A stretch of DNA of 54,359 nucleotides from Chitinophagaceae bacterium (lineage in GTDB: Bacteria; Bacteroidota; Bacteroidia; Chitinophagales; Chitinophagaceae), in NCBI GenBank assembly GCA_016721085.1, contig JADKJI010000043.1, positions 1 to 54,359 of the forward strand, read 5' to 3'. Positions 34,697 through 45,149 of this stretch are shown here, one piece after another. Made by a program: the position numbers and the translations under genes. The notes beneath the pieces were generated by a model that was given only the letters and a program-made list of their open reading frames with translations, did no database searches and was not told where the DNA came from. How positions within the stretch are numbered: position 1 is the first letter of the stretch; every line of letters begins with the position of its first letter.

Positions 34697-36770
34697 CTAC
34701 ACAGGCAAATAAATAATAAACTCCGTCCCTTCCCCTTCCTTTGTCTGCACCTTTAATTCCCCGCCATGCGCTTTTACAATATCATAACTCAGGCTTAGCC
34801 CAAGTCCTGTACCTTGTCCTGTAGGTTTGGTGGTGAAGAAGGGTTGGAAGATCTTATCTAATATATTTTGTGGGATACCGTTGCCATTATCCTTTACAGA
34901 AATGGCAACTTTATTCCCTTCTCCTGAGCTGGAGCGTTGAAGTTTGGTGCTAACAGATACAGTTGGGTCGTATTGTTGTCCTGCTGAGGTTGTTGCTTTT
35001 TTCTTTTCATCCACCACAAAAAGGCATGGGTGATCAGGTTTAGAATTACTCGGCCGATATCCTGTGGAATGATATTGACAGAACTGATGCTCTTATCAAA
35101 ATCGGTTTCTAAGGTAGCATTGAACGATTTGTCTTTTGCCCGCAAGCCATGATAAGCCAAACGTAAGTACTCATCGGCTAATGCATTAATATCAGTTGGT
35201 TCTTTAGTGCCACTGCTGCTTCGGGAATGTTGTAACATGCCTTTTACTATGGCATCGGCCCGTTTGCCGTGGTGATTGATTTTTTCTAGATTCTGGATCA
35301 CATCATTGGCAATATCTTTTGCATCTTCGTTATTGCCATTGTCTAATTCAGTCTTCATTTCATCTAATAACTCTTTGCTTACTTCACTGAAGTTGTTTAC
35401 GAAGTTCAGGGGATTCTGAATTTCATGAGCAATGCCTGCAGTGAGCTCACCAAGCGAAGCCATTTTTTCTGATTGAATGAGTTGTGATTGAGTGGCTTTG
35501 AGTTCCAGTAAAGCGGCATCTGCTTTCTCTTTTTGTATATCTGTTTCTGCCTTTTGTGATTGTAATAATAGGTATGCCTTCTGTTTTTGACGGTTGTTAC
35601 GATATATAAGGAGTATGATTATAAACGCCACGAAAATGCTGGCGAATAATATGTATAGTCTTCTTTTGTTTTCGGTTTCTACTCGCTTTTTTTCTTCTTC
35701 CTGCAATCGTATTTGTTCATCCAGGGTTAATCTTTGAAAAACAGCCAGCCTGTTTAATTTAATAGCAGTCAGACTATCTTTTGTGGTAATGGCGAGTTGC
35801 AGGTATTTATTTGTGCTATCTGTGTTTCCTTTTCAGTGAATAGGCTGCGGCTAAATTTTGGTAGACCTTGCCAAGATTTAAATCTCTTGATGAAAATGTG
35901 GTAACAGCCCCAAGTGACTTAGAACCGTATAGTTTTTAATGGCATAGTGAAGCGCTGAATCGGCATTCCTTTTAGATAGATAGTAACTGGCTGAGACTTT
36001 CGTAAACTCCTCCTACCACAGTATAATTTGACTCTGGAATTGCATAGTTAAGGCTTTGTAATAATAAGTCAAAGCCATAGTATCCAATCCTTTTTCCAAT
36101 AAATATCTCCCATCACAGAATAGATATTTGCAAGGTATTTGGATATGTCTCCATGCTTACCATATTCTCCTTCCTGGGCATATAACAATGCGGAATCTGC
36201 CAAATTCAGCCGAAGGTAATTTGTGGCCAGCACCATATCTGCAACAGTAACCCGAAAATCATTACCTATTTTCATCCCAATTCTTCTTCCTTCTTTAAAG
36301 TATTGCAGACTTTCATCACTTCCTGTTTGCAATTTTAAATGACCATACATGTGATTGAGCATCGATAAGGTAATCTGTCTGGTTTTGCCAGGGGTATTGA
36401 AGGGAGTAAGCTCCCACGTATCGGCATCTTTGGTATCTGAGGCAATTTGTATAGCTGTTGTAAGATTAGCTAGCGCATCGCTGAATCGACCCAAATATAT
36501 TTGCTGATAAGCCATTTGACCCTGACAATAAGCTTCTTCAATGCTGCGGTTGTTCTTTTTTGCAATCGAATAACGAAGCTGTGCATAATGCAAGGCGGAA
36601 TCACGGTTCGTTTCTTCGTAGAAAGTATAAATCGAACGGGATACTTTAAATTTTACTGAATCATTCGGTGCAGTCTGTAAAGCAATTTGTAAACTGTCGG
36701 GCAGTATTTGCTGCGCCTTACTAACAAATGAAATTGTCACCAATAAAAATATAATACTGAATGGCTTCAT
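34697..36770 (-). pseudogene. TPR-type sensor histidine kinase, frame-shifted
   Basis: Read on the minus strand from ATG 36770 (MKPFSIIFLLVTISFVSKAQ, signal peptide). TPR-like helices follow (DSALHYAQLRYSIAKKNNRS, EAYCQGQMAYQQIYLGRFSD), and frame changes between about 36120 and 35706 break the middle. Then comes a TM helix (LYILFASIFVAFIIILLIYR), a coiled coil, and the kinase core. The H-box is GIAHEIQNPLNFVNNFSEVS, the N-box VILNLIT, the G1 box DNGNGIPQ, and TTKPTGQGTGLGLS completes it. A change in the TTTTT run near 35010 splits the ATPase domain. Repaired length about 690 aa. It starts one base after the stop of the kinase upstream. No response regulator adjoins. Confidence 0.8.
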
Positions 36771-36771
36771 T

Positions 36772-39700
36772 TTATAGCGCATATGGTATTTGAATTATAA
36801 ACTCCGACCCTTCGCCTTCTTTTGTATTCACCTTCAATTCCCCTCCATGCGCCTTCACAATATCATAAGCTAATGATAAACCCAGTCCCGTTCCCTGACC
36901 AGTAGGTTTGGTAGTGAAGAAGGGTTGGAAGATTTTGTCTAAAACCCTTTGAGGAATTCCATTCCCGTTATCGGATACACTGATTAAGATATTGTTTCGG
37001 TCTTTTATGGTGCGAACGGAAACTATAGGCTCGTATTTGGAGTCTCCCGACTTCTTTTTTTCATTTACAGTGTAAAAAGCGTTCGTGATAAGGTTCAATA
37101 TCACACGACCCATATCCTGTGGAATGATATTCGCTTTTCCGATGGCATCTGAATACTCTGTTTTTAAAGTAGCATTAAAGTTTTTATCTTTTGCACGAAG
37201 ACCATGATAGGCTAAGCGTAGGTATTCATCTGTTAAGGCATTAATGTCGGTTAGCTCTTTTTGTCCACTGCTGGTGCGACTATGTTGTAACATCCCTTTT
37301 ACGATGCTATCGGCCCGTTTGCCGTGATGATTTATTTTTTCAAGATTCTGTATTACGTCACTGGCTATTTCTTTTGCTTCTTCGGTATCTCCTTTCTCAA
37401 TAGCGATTTTCATTTCATCTAATAGCTCTTTGCTTACTTCACTGAAATTATTGACGAAATTCAAAGGGTTCTGAATTTCATGTGCAATACCAGCGGTGAG
37501 TTCTCCCAATGAAGCCATCTTCTCAGATTGAATCAATTGCTTTTGGGTGGCTTGTAGTTCTGTTAGCGCCTCTTCTGCTTTTTGTTTGGCTTCCTTGATA
37601 GCGATTAAATCTTCTTCAGCCTGATGGGCATGCGCTTCAGCAATTTTTAAGTCGTTGAAACGGGTGAAAGTGAGATTGAATACAGCTGCAAATCGTTCCA
37701 GTAAGTTTAATGTTTCAGCAGATTGTTCGTCGGGAGAAGCCATTCCTATAAACCCTTTACTGAAATAGGCAATCTCCTGTATTCTTCTTTTTTGTTTTAA
37801 TCCATCTTTGAAAGGCACACCGAGTCGAGTAAGGTGGCTAAAATAGGATTGCAGTTCTTCCCCCTGCATATCAATTATCAGTGATTTCTGTTGTTGCTTC
37901 CAACCCTCATACATCTTAGCAAGGGAAATGTTAGTTACCAAATCGGTAGTGAATGCCCTACTTACTTTCGTGCCATCTTCTTCTGTTAGCCAAAACTCTG
38001 CATCATCTTTTTCCTCATTTACTATAGCAATAAATAATCGATTGGGTTCAATACCGAGACCAATCAATTGCTGGAATACTACAGCAGCTGTTTCTGCCAA
38101 TTCCTCACTTTTTTGCATGGCGAGGGTGCGGCTTCTTACTCTCTCCAATGCAGTTTCTATCTGTGCTTCTTTTGCCTGAGCTTCCGCTTTTTGAAGATCG
38201 AGATAGCGACGGTACGTTTGACCGAATACTGAAGCAAATCGTTTGAATATTTTTTCTGCTCTTCTGTCAAGTCATGCAACGCAAAAGAAAATAAGGTGCC
38301 TTCATTGAAATGAAATTCATTATGGAATATTCTTTTCGGGTAAGGAATTGGTATCGTATCGGATAGGATATCCCGGGTAGTTATTGATGGCAGTATAATA
38401 GTTTAACATGTCAGCACCTTTCAGTTCATATGAATGGTATCCCTTTTTTTGCCGCCAGGTATCGAATGCGCCAAATAATAAGGGATGCATGTTCATATCA
38501 AGCCATCCAATAATGATAGAAGTTTTTTTATTTTCATCTGTTGAAATAGTCCAAACTTCCATATCACCGGGTTCGTGCATGATACCGATGCCACATCGTA
38601 TTGTTTCAATGCCAAGCCTTTGCAATTCATCAACCATTACTGCAGCTGTTTCTCCCACATCCTGGCTATTGTGCATGGCCATCGTCTTGCTTCGCACTCT
38701 TTCAAGAGATGCTTCAATCTGGGCTTCCCTTGCCTGTGCTTCTGCTTTTTGCAAATCAAGGAATCGAGTATAGGTTTGCTCAAAGGCTTTGGCAAAGCGT
38801 TTGAATATATCATGAGCTTCTGGTGCAGGCTTGTAGGTTATAAATAGGAGATACCCAAACTTGAAATAAGCTACATGATCAATTTGTGAAGTTGGAAAGT
38901 CGATTCCATCGTTTCTGAGTTTAATTAATTCTTCTCCCACACTTGGTAATGTGCATAAGAAGTCATAATGTTCTGCGCATCGATCTTCTCCTATTGTTTC
39001 AACATGTAATGATTGTCCTGTTTGTCCTATTTCATAATAGCGACGGAAAATACCAATTCTTGGAGTTCTGTATTTTGGGAAAATTCCGGATGCATTGGTA
39101 CTCCATTCTATGGAACTGTCATCGGCATCATCATAAATATTGAAAGCGCAATGCCAGGTGGCAACTCCCAAGGATTGAATCTGTTTAAATAATTCTAAGG
39201 AGATATCACTTAGTTCTTCACTATTCTGCATAGCCATTGTCCTGGCCCTTACTCTTTCTAATGCTAATTCAATTTCTGCCTCTCTTGTCTGTGCTATAGC
39301 TTTTTCAATATCCAGATACCTGCGATATGATAATTCGAATACATTTCTGAATCGTACAAACAAATCTTGTTGGTCTTTACTCAACGGTTCATAAGTTGAG
39401 GCTCCCAGTGCTACTGGACCTAATGAATACCAATAATAATTAAGAGATGTTGCTGTTGCTAAGAATGAATCCACAAACTGATTGGTAGTTTTTTGAAACT
39501 CATACCAGTCTTGTACTTCCTTTCCAAACAAACTTTTGAAAAAGAATTCATTCGGCCCCTGGAGCATTTTTTCTATAAATGCATTTGATAATTCATGATT
39601 ATTATACAAAACTTCTGTTGCAAGGGTATTATCATGTTTTGCATAATATTCATAGTTCATGTAGGAGCCTTTGTCGGGATATATTATGGCTGTTTGTACA

Positions 39701-40065
39701 TTCCGGATTTCCTGGACACCTAATTTTTGTAATTCATGCGAAATGGTTTTGCAGATATCGAGCATATCATCTGCCTGCTTCATTCCCATCGCTACTGTTC
39801 TCACTTTCTCCAGTGCAGTTTCAATTTCCAGTTCCTTGTTTTTTGCTTCCAGTATTTTTCTTTTTTCTTCCAGTTCTACAATGGTTTCATCCAGAAGAAC
39901 AGCAGTAGTATGTTTTACTTTTTCAGTCCGTTGTAACTTAAAGTTGGCGATTTCCAATTCCTTGTCAGCATTTTTTGCCGATTTTATAAGAACCCCTTTT
40001 TCTTCTTCAGTCAGATGCTGGGAGTTTTGAATAAGATCAATGATATTTTGAAGATGCTGGTTCAT
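36772..40065 (-). pseudogene. Giant cytosolic histidine kinase with repeated sensory modules, one frameshift
   Basis: Minus strand from ATG 40065 (MNQHLQNIIDLIQNSQHLTE). A coiled start is followed by modules of about 185 residues, each opening with an ALE(R/K)VR-xxx-AM segment (near residues 84, 270, 455 and 640) and containing a GAF-like domain. A frame change between 38148 and 38320 splits the third module from the fourth. The C-terminus is a kinase core: EKMASLGELTAGIAHEIQNP (phosphoacceptor His), NLITNAFYTVNEKK, DNGNGIPQ and TTKPTGQGTGLGLSLAYDIV. No TM helix is present. About 1,095 residues if repaired. The core is close to identical to that of the following TPR kinase, so they are paralogues sharing an operon with the FIST gene 59 bases upstream. 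Confidence 0.85.
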
Positions 40066-40124
40066 TAGTTTGACAGATAGTTTATTTCCAGAATTAGTGA
40101 TAAGGTATCGGAATTCAAGGATAT

Positions 40125-41258
40125 TTATTTCTCTTTCAGCACAACAGTGCAGGCGGTAAATCCATGCATCTCCAGATTCCCATTAGTGGCACGGGCCAGT
40201 TCGGCATTACTGAACATCCCCGCAATTGGTACTTTCCATACATTTTGGATACCTTCAATTTCATCACTGATTAATGGTCCTAAGGAAAGTAACCTGCCTG
40301 CACAATTAAACAAAATTATAGCATCGGCATCGGGTATTTCAGTAGCTTTCAAATCTTCACAGCCACTTATTACTTTTTCGATTACATCAAATTCCGGAGG
40401 TAATGAAAAACGTATTTTTGATCCTTGTGGTAATGGTCCAGCGCAATATATTGAATGGTCATTCCAATCAACCAATAGCCCTGCACGCATTACCGGGTCT
40501 CCAGTTTCTCGTTGTATCTGGAAAGTAAGGGCGATTGAATGTTCCAGTGCAAAGTTTTCAGGAGTTACGTTTTCCAGTCCACCATATTTTATGGTCAAGT
40601 CAAGGGCAGGAATATCATCAATTGTATACACATGATTGCCTTCACTTTTAGTAACTGTTCTAACAGTACCTAAGGCTTTCCATCCAAATGTGGCTCGGCC
40701 TTTAATGGAGATATGATCTTCATCAAAGACAAGCGTTACAATTCCATTACTGGTAGAAATGTGATTGGTGAATACATAACTAGCTATGAATTGAAAATCA
40801 TCTCCTGCCATAGCACCACTTACATTCACATCTTTTCCCAGAATATCTTCAAATCCATGAAGCAATGCTTCAGCATCTGCATTCAGGTTACTGACGCCGA
40901 TAAGGAATGAGGGGTTATTGAATATCTCCTTTGCTTTTTTGGCGATTTCTTGAGTAGTCAAGCGATAATCGGTGCCGGCATATTCGGTACAGATAATATG
41001 GAAATAGCTGTGATTAACATCCAGTAAAAGGATAGCGCTTTCACCAGATGTAATGCCATCACCTGTAAACTCACCGTTTGTGGTGATGCCATAAATGGCG
41101 ATACCTGCTCCATCGAGCAATTGGCATATGGCCGTCCTGTCTTGTTTCACAGATAAGAATACAATGGCGAGGGTGGGCTTATAGCCATCCACCATACTAT
41201 TATCCAGCGAAGACTTTATTGCTTCTGTACTACTTCCATTGATTGTTTTCGCTTTCAT
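40125..41258 (-). CDS. FIST-domain sensory protein
   Basis: 377 residues, intact, no signal peptide. The FIST_N domain spans about 25-200 (YKPTLAIVFLSVKQDRTAIC, IYGITTNGEFTGDGITSGES). FIST_C spans about 225-365 (GDPVMRAGLLVDWNDHSIYC, ADAIILFNCAGRLLSLGPLI, GMFSNAELARATNGNLEMHG). FIST proteins are ligand sensors encoded beside signalling proteins; one subgroup (NosP) binds haem and senses nitric oxide and is often co-transcribed with a histidine kinase. Here two kinases follow on the same strand. A perfect Crp/Fnr-like dyad lies 42 bases upstream. Whether this member binds haem cannot be seen from sequence alone. Confidence 0.9.
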   Translation of the reverse strand: MKAKTINGSSTEAIKSSLDNSMVDGYKPTLAIVFLSVKQDRTAICQLLDGAGIAIYGITTNGEFTGDGITSGESAILLLDVNHSYFHIICTEYAGTDYRLTTQEIAKKAKEIFNNPSFLIGVSNLNADAEALLHGFEDILGKDVNVSGAMAGDDFQFIASYVFTNHISTSNGIVTLVFDEDHISIKGRATFGWKALGTVRTVTKSEGNHVYTIDDIPALDLTIKYGGLENVTPENFALEHSIALTFQIQRETGDPVMRAGLLVDWNDHSIYCAGPLPQGSKIRFSLPPEFDVIEKVISGCEDLKATEIPDADAIILFNCAGRLLSLGPLISDEIEGIQNVWKVPIAGMFSNAELARATNGNLEMHGFTACTVVLKEK

Positions 41259-41300
41259 AATTTGAAATTTAATATGGGCATTTATATGGAGGGCACTACT

Positions 41301-41320
41301 ATATTGACTTAAGTCAATAT
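41301..41320. promoter_or_regulatory. Perfect 20-base palindrome, candidate Crp/Fnr-type operator
   Basis: ATATTGACTTAAGTCAATAT is exactly self-complementary and contains TTGACTTAAGTCAA, which fits the TTGAC-N4-GTCAA style of Fnr/Dnr/Nnr boxes. It lies 42 bases before the FIST start codon, in the 464-base space between divergent genes. The -7 element of the FIST promoter could not be fixed. Confidence 0.55.
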
Positions 41321-41520
41321 CGGGGAATGATATTATGAAATAAAAACAGAGGGTAGCAACCAGAAAATTGATTCAAAACAAGTGTAAAATCAGCTCTTTT
41401 TTACCATCGGTTTTAGAATCAATAAGGGCCTTTTTTCAGGGGGGTAGATATTCAAGTAAATTTATGTGATTGGAATGACTTTACGATGGGGAAGAGCAAT
41501 AAGTTTTCTCTTTAGATTTT

Positions 41521-41572
41521 TACCGCAGAGACGCGGAGACGCAGTGTTGTAATCTTCCGTGTCTCTGCGGTG
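41521..41572. repeat. Dispersed hairpin with CCGCAGAGACGCGGA arm
   Basis: ACCGCAGAGACGCGGA (41522-41537) pairs with TCCGTGTCTCTGCGGT with one G-T wobble, around a 17-nt loop. The 17 bases TACCGCAGAGACGCGGA recur at 54246-54262. Sequences of this kind are scattered between genes in many Bacteroidota. The rest of 41321-41722 shows no gene. Confidence 0.75.
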
Positions 41573-41722
41573 AAATGTATTTGCATTTAGCATCAAACAT
41601 TTCTCCCTCCATTAACCTTTTAACCCATTTCGCAGACAAATATTGCCGTTTTGTCTAGAATTCCCTTCCAAACCAGTACAAGTAGCAACCTTTGCTAACT
41701 TATTAGATGGTACATTTAATTC

Positions 41723-42790
41723 ATGAGAAGGTCGATTATTGTAATTATAAATATGGGATTTTGGTTATGCTACCTCCTCTTGGTATTAATCATTCTGGGA
41801 GTTTACTATAGAAGCAGTCCTGGGTTTGTAAACCAGGAGTCCAGGATATTGAATGCTTTGACAAGTATTTTCTTTTTTGCAATCGTCCCATCGATTATAT
41901 CATATTTTTCATACTATTTTATTTTGTTCCCTAAATATCTAAAACAGAAAAAATTTCTTCTTTCAATATTCTATGGCCTGCTAATTTCAGCAACGGCGGC
42001 ATTGGTAAGCTATATACTGTTGCGCTATTTAATAGAATCCGGTTTTCTGAAAGATATGGACCAAGGGGGTAAAAATGGCCGATCTACCGCATTAAGGACT
42101 ATTATCGTAATGACTTTTATTGGTGTGATTTGTGGTATTGTTGCTTTGGTGATCAATGGGTTTATTACATGGTATAATGAAATAAAAGTGAAAGAGCTAC
42201 TAAAGGAAAAGAACCATGAAATGGAAATGGAATTAGTTAAACTTCAATTAGACCCTCATTTATTATTCAACACTATTAATAATATCGATGCACTTATATT
42301 AAAGGATGCTGTAGCTGCTTCAGATTACCTGAATAAGCTTTCTGATATAATGCGATTCATACTATATGAAACAAAACCTGATAAAATTCCGCTGGCTAAA
42401 GAAATAGAATACATTGAAAAATATATAGCATTACAGAAAATCAGGACAGCGAATGAGGAGTATGTCCAATTTTCAGTTATGGGTATTATTGGTAATAAGA
42501 CGATTGCTCCAATGATTTTTATCCCATTTATTGAAAATGCTTTCAAGCATGCGAATAATAAGAAGCTGGAGAATGCCATTATTGTCAATATCCTGATAGA
42601 AGATCATACAATACAAATGATTTGCGAGAACCGATTTGAGTCAAAATTGAAAGTGTCGCATGCATTTGGTGGATTAGGGAATGAGCTTATACAAAAGAGA
42701 TTACAACTTATTTATGCAGGCAAGCATACACTGGAAGTAAATAAAACAAATGAACTGTATAGTATAAAATTAACGATACCAAATGGATAA
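41723..42790 (+). CDS. LytS-like sensor histidine kinase (PF06580)
   Basis: 355 residues. Four TM helices: about 5-30 (GFWLCYLLLVLIILGVYY), 47-68, 82-103 and 131-155. A coiled linker (KVKELLKEKNHEMEMELVKL) precedes the PF06580 phosphoacceptor region QLDPHLLFNTINNIDAL, a variant of the usual LNPHFLFN with His as acceptor. An HATPase domain with FIPFIENAFKHANNK (N-box) and FGGLGNELIQKRLQLIY follows. Inner-membrane sensor with unknown stimulus. The downstream LytTR gene overlaps it by 8 bases, making a clear two-component pair. Confidence 0.9.
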   Translation: MRRSIIVIINMGFWLCYLLLVLIILGVYYRSSPGFVNQESRILNALTSIFFFAIVPSIISYFSYYFILFPKYLKQKKFLLSIFYGLLISATAALVSYILLRYLIESGFLKDMDQGGKNGRSTALRTIIVMTFIGVICGIVALVINGFITWYNEIKVKELLKEKNHEMEMELVKLQLDPHLLFNTINNIDALILKDAVAASDYLNKLSDIMRFILYETKPDKIPLAKEIEYIEKYIALQKIRTANEEYVQFSVMGIIGNKTIAPMIFIPFIENAFKHANNKKLENAIIVNILIEDHTIQMICENRFESKLKVSHAFGGLGNELIQKRLQLIYAGKHTLEVNKTNELYSIKLTIPNG

Positions 42791-43478
42791 ATATACCTGT
42801 ATCATCATTGAAGATGAACCTCTGGCACTAGACAAAACGAAGGATTTTGTAAACAAGGTTCCTTTTTTACAACTAAGCGAGACTTTTGATAATGCGCTTA
42901 CGGGTTTAGCTTATTTGAACAGCCATAAAGTGGATATCCTCTTTTTAGATATTAATATGGATGAATTATCCGGAATAGAATTGCTGGAAAGTTCAAATAT
43001 TAGTAGTCAGGTAATCATCACTACTGCCTACCAGGATTATGCTTTAAAAGGATATGAGTTACAGATAACAGATTATTTATTAAAGCCTTTTACATTCAAT
43101 AGGTTTTTGCAAGCTGTAAATAAGGCACAAGAAAATATTATCCATCACACTTTGGAAGTACAACCTGAATTCATATTTGTAAAGACTGAACACAGGTTAG
43201 AGAAGATAATGTTGAATGATATAATTTATATTGAAGGAATGAGGGACTATCTCAGAATTCATACCCTTAAGAAAAAGATAATGACCCTGCAGAATTTTGT
43301 AGAGCTTGAAAAGCTAATTCCTGCCACTATTATTTGTAGAGTACATAAATCTTATATGGTTGCATTGAACAAAATTGATTCGATTGAAAGAAATCGAATT
43401 AAGATTGGTAACGAGATGATTCCGGTTTCTGAAACTTATAAAGAAACATTTCTACAAATCATTAAAAGCCGAGGCTAA
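42783..43478 (+). CDS. LytTR-family response regulator
   Basis: 231 residues. The receiver domain has acidic pocket IIEDEP (9-14), phosphoacceptor Asp in ILFLDINMDE (about 57), Thr in VIITTAYQDYALKGYELQIT and Lys in DYLLKPFTF. Residues 130-228 are a LytTR DNA-binding domain: FIFVKTEHRLEKIMLNDIIY, YIEGMRDYLRIHT, then ICRVHKSYMVALNKIDSIE. It is the partner of the overlapping sensor kinase and probably activates nearby promoters such as the outer-membrane protein gene that follows, although no LytTR repeat was identified. Confidence 0.9.
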   Translation: MDKYTCIIIEDEPLALDKTKDFVNKVPFLQLSETFDNALTGLAYLNSHKVDILFLDINMDELSGIELLESSNISSQVIITTAYQDYALKGYELQITDYLLKPFTFNRFLQAVNKAQENIIHHTLEVQPEFIFVKTEHRLEKIMLNDIIYIEGMRDYLRIHTLKKKIMTLQNFVELEKLIPATIICRVHKSYMVALNKIDSIERNRIKIGNEMIPVSETYKETFLQIIKSRG

Positions 43479-43546
43479 ACCTTCCCGCCACTTGCAGATT
43501 AAAAAACAGCTTTTGAAGATAAACTCCTTTGCCTTGCATAGATGAA

Positions 43547-43577
43547 TTGCAGGCACTTTTCCCTAAGTATACTTTTG
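43547..43577 (+). promoter_or_regulatory. Bacteroidota sigma-A promoter
   Basis: TTG at 43547-43549, a 20-base spacer, then TACTTTTG at 43570-43577. This fits the Bacteroidota consensus TTG-N19-21-TAnnTTTG exactly and places transcription start about 30 bases before ATG 43616. Confidence 0.65.
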
Positions 43578-43615
43578 CTTCAGTTATTAAATATTAAAAC
43601 TTTAAAAATAACATT

Positions 43616-44311
43616 ATGAAGCAAGCATTACTAGCCGCATTATTGGGAGCATTTATCTTTTTATCATCTACAGTATCGGGTCAATCAAGCAAGAACATTT
43701 CAGAGAGAAATTCTCATGTACAAAAATCCGCTCATACCTATTTGGATCTTATGATTAATGTGGTTAGCACAAGTATCAATTATGGGTCTGCCAATACCTC
43801 GTTATCGGATTATAAAAAATTTGGGAATGGGTTACAGGCAGGTGCTTCTTTCCAAGCGGGAATAACACCAGGATTTTCTTTGGTTTCAGAGCTTTATTTT
43901 ATGAGAAAAGGCGGCAAACTAAAGACCAATAACCCATTGACTACCACTGAATCCAGCCTCCGGTTAAATACTATTGAATTACCAATACTCGCACGCTTTC
44001 ACTTTGGATCTTTCTATATAAACGGTGGTCCTTCAATAGCATATACTATTAGTGGTGAAAGGAAAATTGACAAAAAGTCTACAAAGATAAGTTTCGATGA
44101 TTCACCAGAAGGTTATAAGCGTGTTGAGGCTAGCATCCAGGTTGGCGCAGGGTATGAGTTCCCTTTCAGGAAACGTAGAATTGCATTGGATATTAGATAC
44201 AATTACGGATTGACTGATATTACGAATAATAAGGAGATGTATAACAGGGCACTGATGATAAGTGTACATTTTTCAAAAGCATGGAGAACCAACCCACTTG
44301 GTATTAATTAA
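43616..44311 (+). CDS. Outer-membrane beta-barrel protein (porin/PorT-like family)
   Basis: 231 residues with signal peptide MKQALLAALLGAFIFLSSTV. Alternating strands with aromatic ends typical of small barrels: LMINVVSTSINYGSANTSLS, GLQAGASFQAGITPGFSLVS, ELYFMRKGGKLKT, IELPILARFHFGSFYINGGP, then ASIQVGAGYEFPFRKRRIAL and DIRYNYGLTDI. It ends in a strand close to the C-terminus (ALMISVHFSKAW). This fits the OMP_b-brl family of 8-strand outer-membrane proteins. It has its own promoter and follows the LytS/LytR pair by 137 bases. Confidence 0.85.
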   Translation: MKQALLAALLGAFIFLSSTVSGQSSKNISERNSHVQKSAHTYLDLMINVVSTSINYGSANTSLSDYKKFGNGLQAGASFQAGITPGFSLVSELYFMRKGGKLKTNNPLTTTESSLRLNTIELPILARFHFGSFYINGGPSIAYTISGERKIDKKSTKISFDDSPEGYKRVEASIQVGAGYEFPFRKRRIALDIRYNYGLTDITNNKEMYNRALMISVHFSKAWRTNPLGIN

Positions 44312-44371
44312 GCTTTTTGTCAGAATCTTTTCTACAGCAGAAACCTATCTCATTATTCTCAATAGCATTTT

Positions 44372-45091
44372 ATGAACTTAACTATAAATTCTACAATCAT
44401 TTCTAAGAAATCAGTCATTGTTTCTTCAATCGATTCTAAAAGGAGAATAGCATTAGTAGCAGGTATTTTTTACCTTCTTACTTTCATCTCCATTCCAACT
44501 CTTTCATTGTATGTTTCGGTTCATGATGCTAATTATGTGTTGAGTCGGGGGTCTGATAACAAGGTTTTTATAGGGGCTATATTGGAATTACTAGTAGCGC
44601 TTACAGGTATTGGAACTGCTGTTGCCCTTTATCCAGTGCTTAAGAGGCAAAATGAGGGTATGGCCTTAGGACTTGTTGCTTCACGTGTTTTAGAGGCTAG
44701 TACAATATTTGTAGGAGTTGCCTTTCTTTTATCGGTTGTTACACTGCGACAATCCGGAGTTGGGCAAGAAGCGTTGTCTGCCAGTCATGCACTTGTTGCT
44801 CTTTATGACCGTGTATTCCTTATCGGGCAAAGCTTCATGCCTGCCATAAACGATCTTATACTGGGGATACTTCTTTATCAATCCAGATTGGTACCTCGCG
44901 CATTGGCATTGATTGGCATTATCGGAGCTATACCACTTGTTACTGGTGATTTGTTTGTTTTATTCGGATACATTGAGCAGCATTCACCTTATGCAGGTTT
45001 ATCTGCGCTCATGGTAGCGGTTTTTGAATTTTCCTTGGGGGTGTATCTTGTTTTTAAGGGGTTCAAAACAAGAAAAGCCATAAGAATTTGA
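44372..45091 (+). CDS. DUF4386 membrane protein
   Basis: 239 residues with six TM helices. RRIALVAGIFYLLTFISIPT near the start, then a loop HDANYVLSRGSDNKVFIGAI. LELLVALTGIGTAVALYPVL and NEGMALGLVASRVLEASTIF precede the QSFMPAINDLILGILLYQSR helix. This order is characteristic of DUF4386. Function unknown. The stop faces a repeat-filled 367-base gap to a convergent gene. Confidence 0.9.
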   Translation: MNLTINSTIISKKSVIVSSIDSKRRIALVAGIFYLLTFISIPTLSLYVSVHDANYVLSRGSDNKVFIGAILELLVALTGIGTAVALYPVLKRQNEGMALGLVASRVLEASTIFVGVAFLLSVVTLRQSGVGQEALSASHALVALYDRVFLIGQSFMPAINDLILGILLYQSRLVPRALALIGIIGAIPLVTGDLFVLFGYIEQHSPYAGLSALMVAVFEFSLGVYLVFKGFKTRKAIRI

Positions 45092-45149
45092 TGGGAAAGG
45101 ATACCGTGGATGCACAAAATAATTAAGTTTAAATTTCAGGAGTGGGTGG

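Noticed and set aside
39579..40030. Plus-strand frames opposite the large kinase gene
   Set aside because: Phe/Ser/Cys-rich translations are antisense shadows of the minus-strand kinase.
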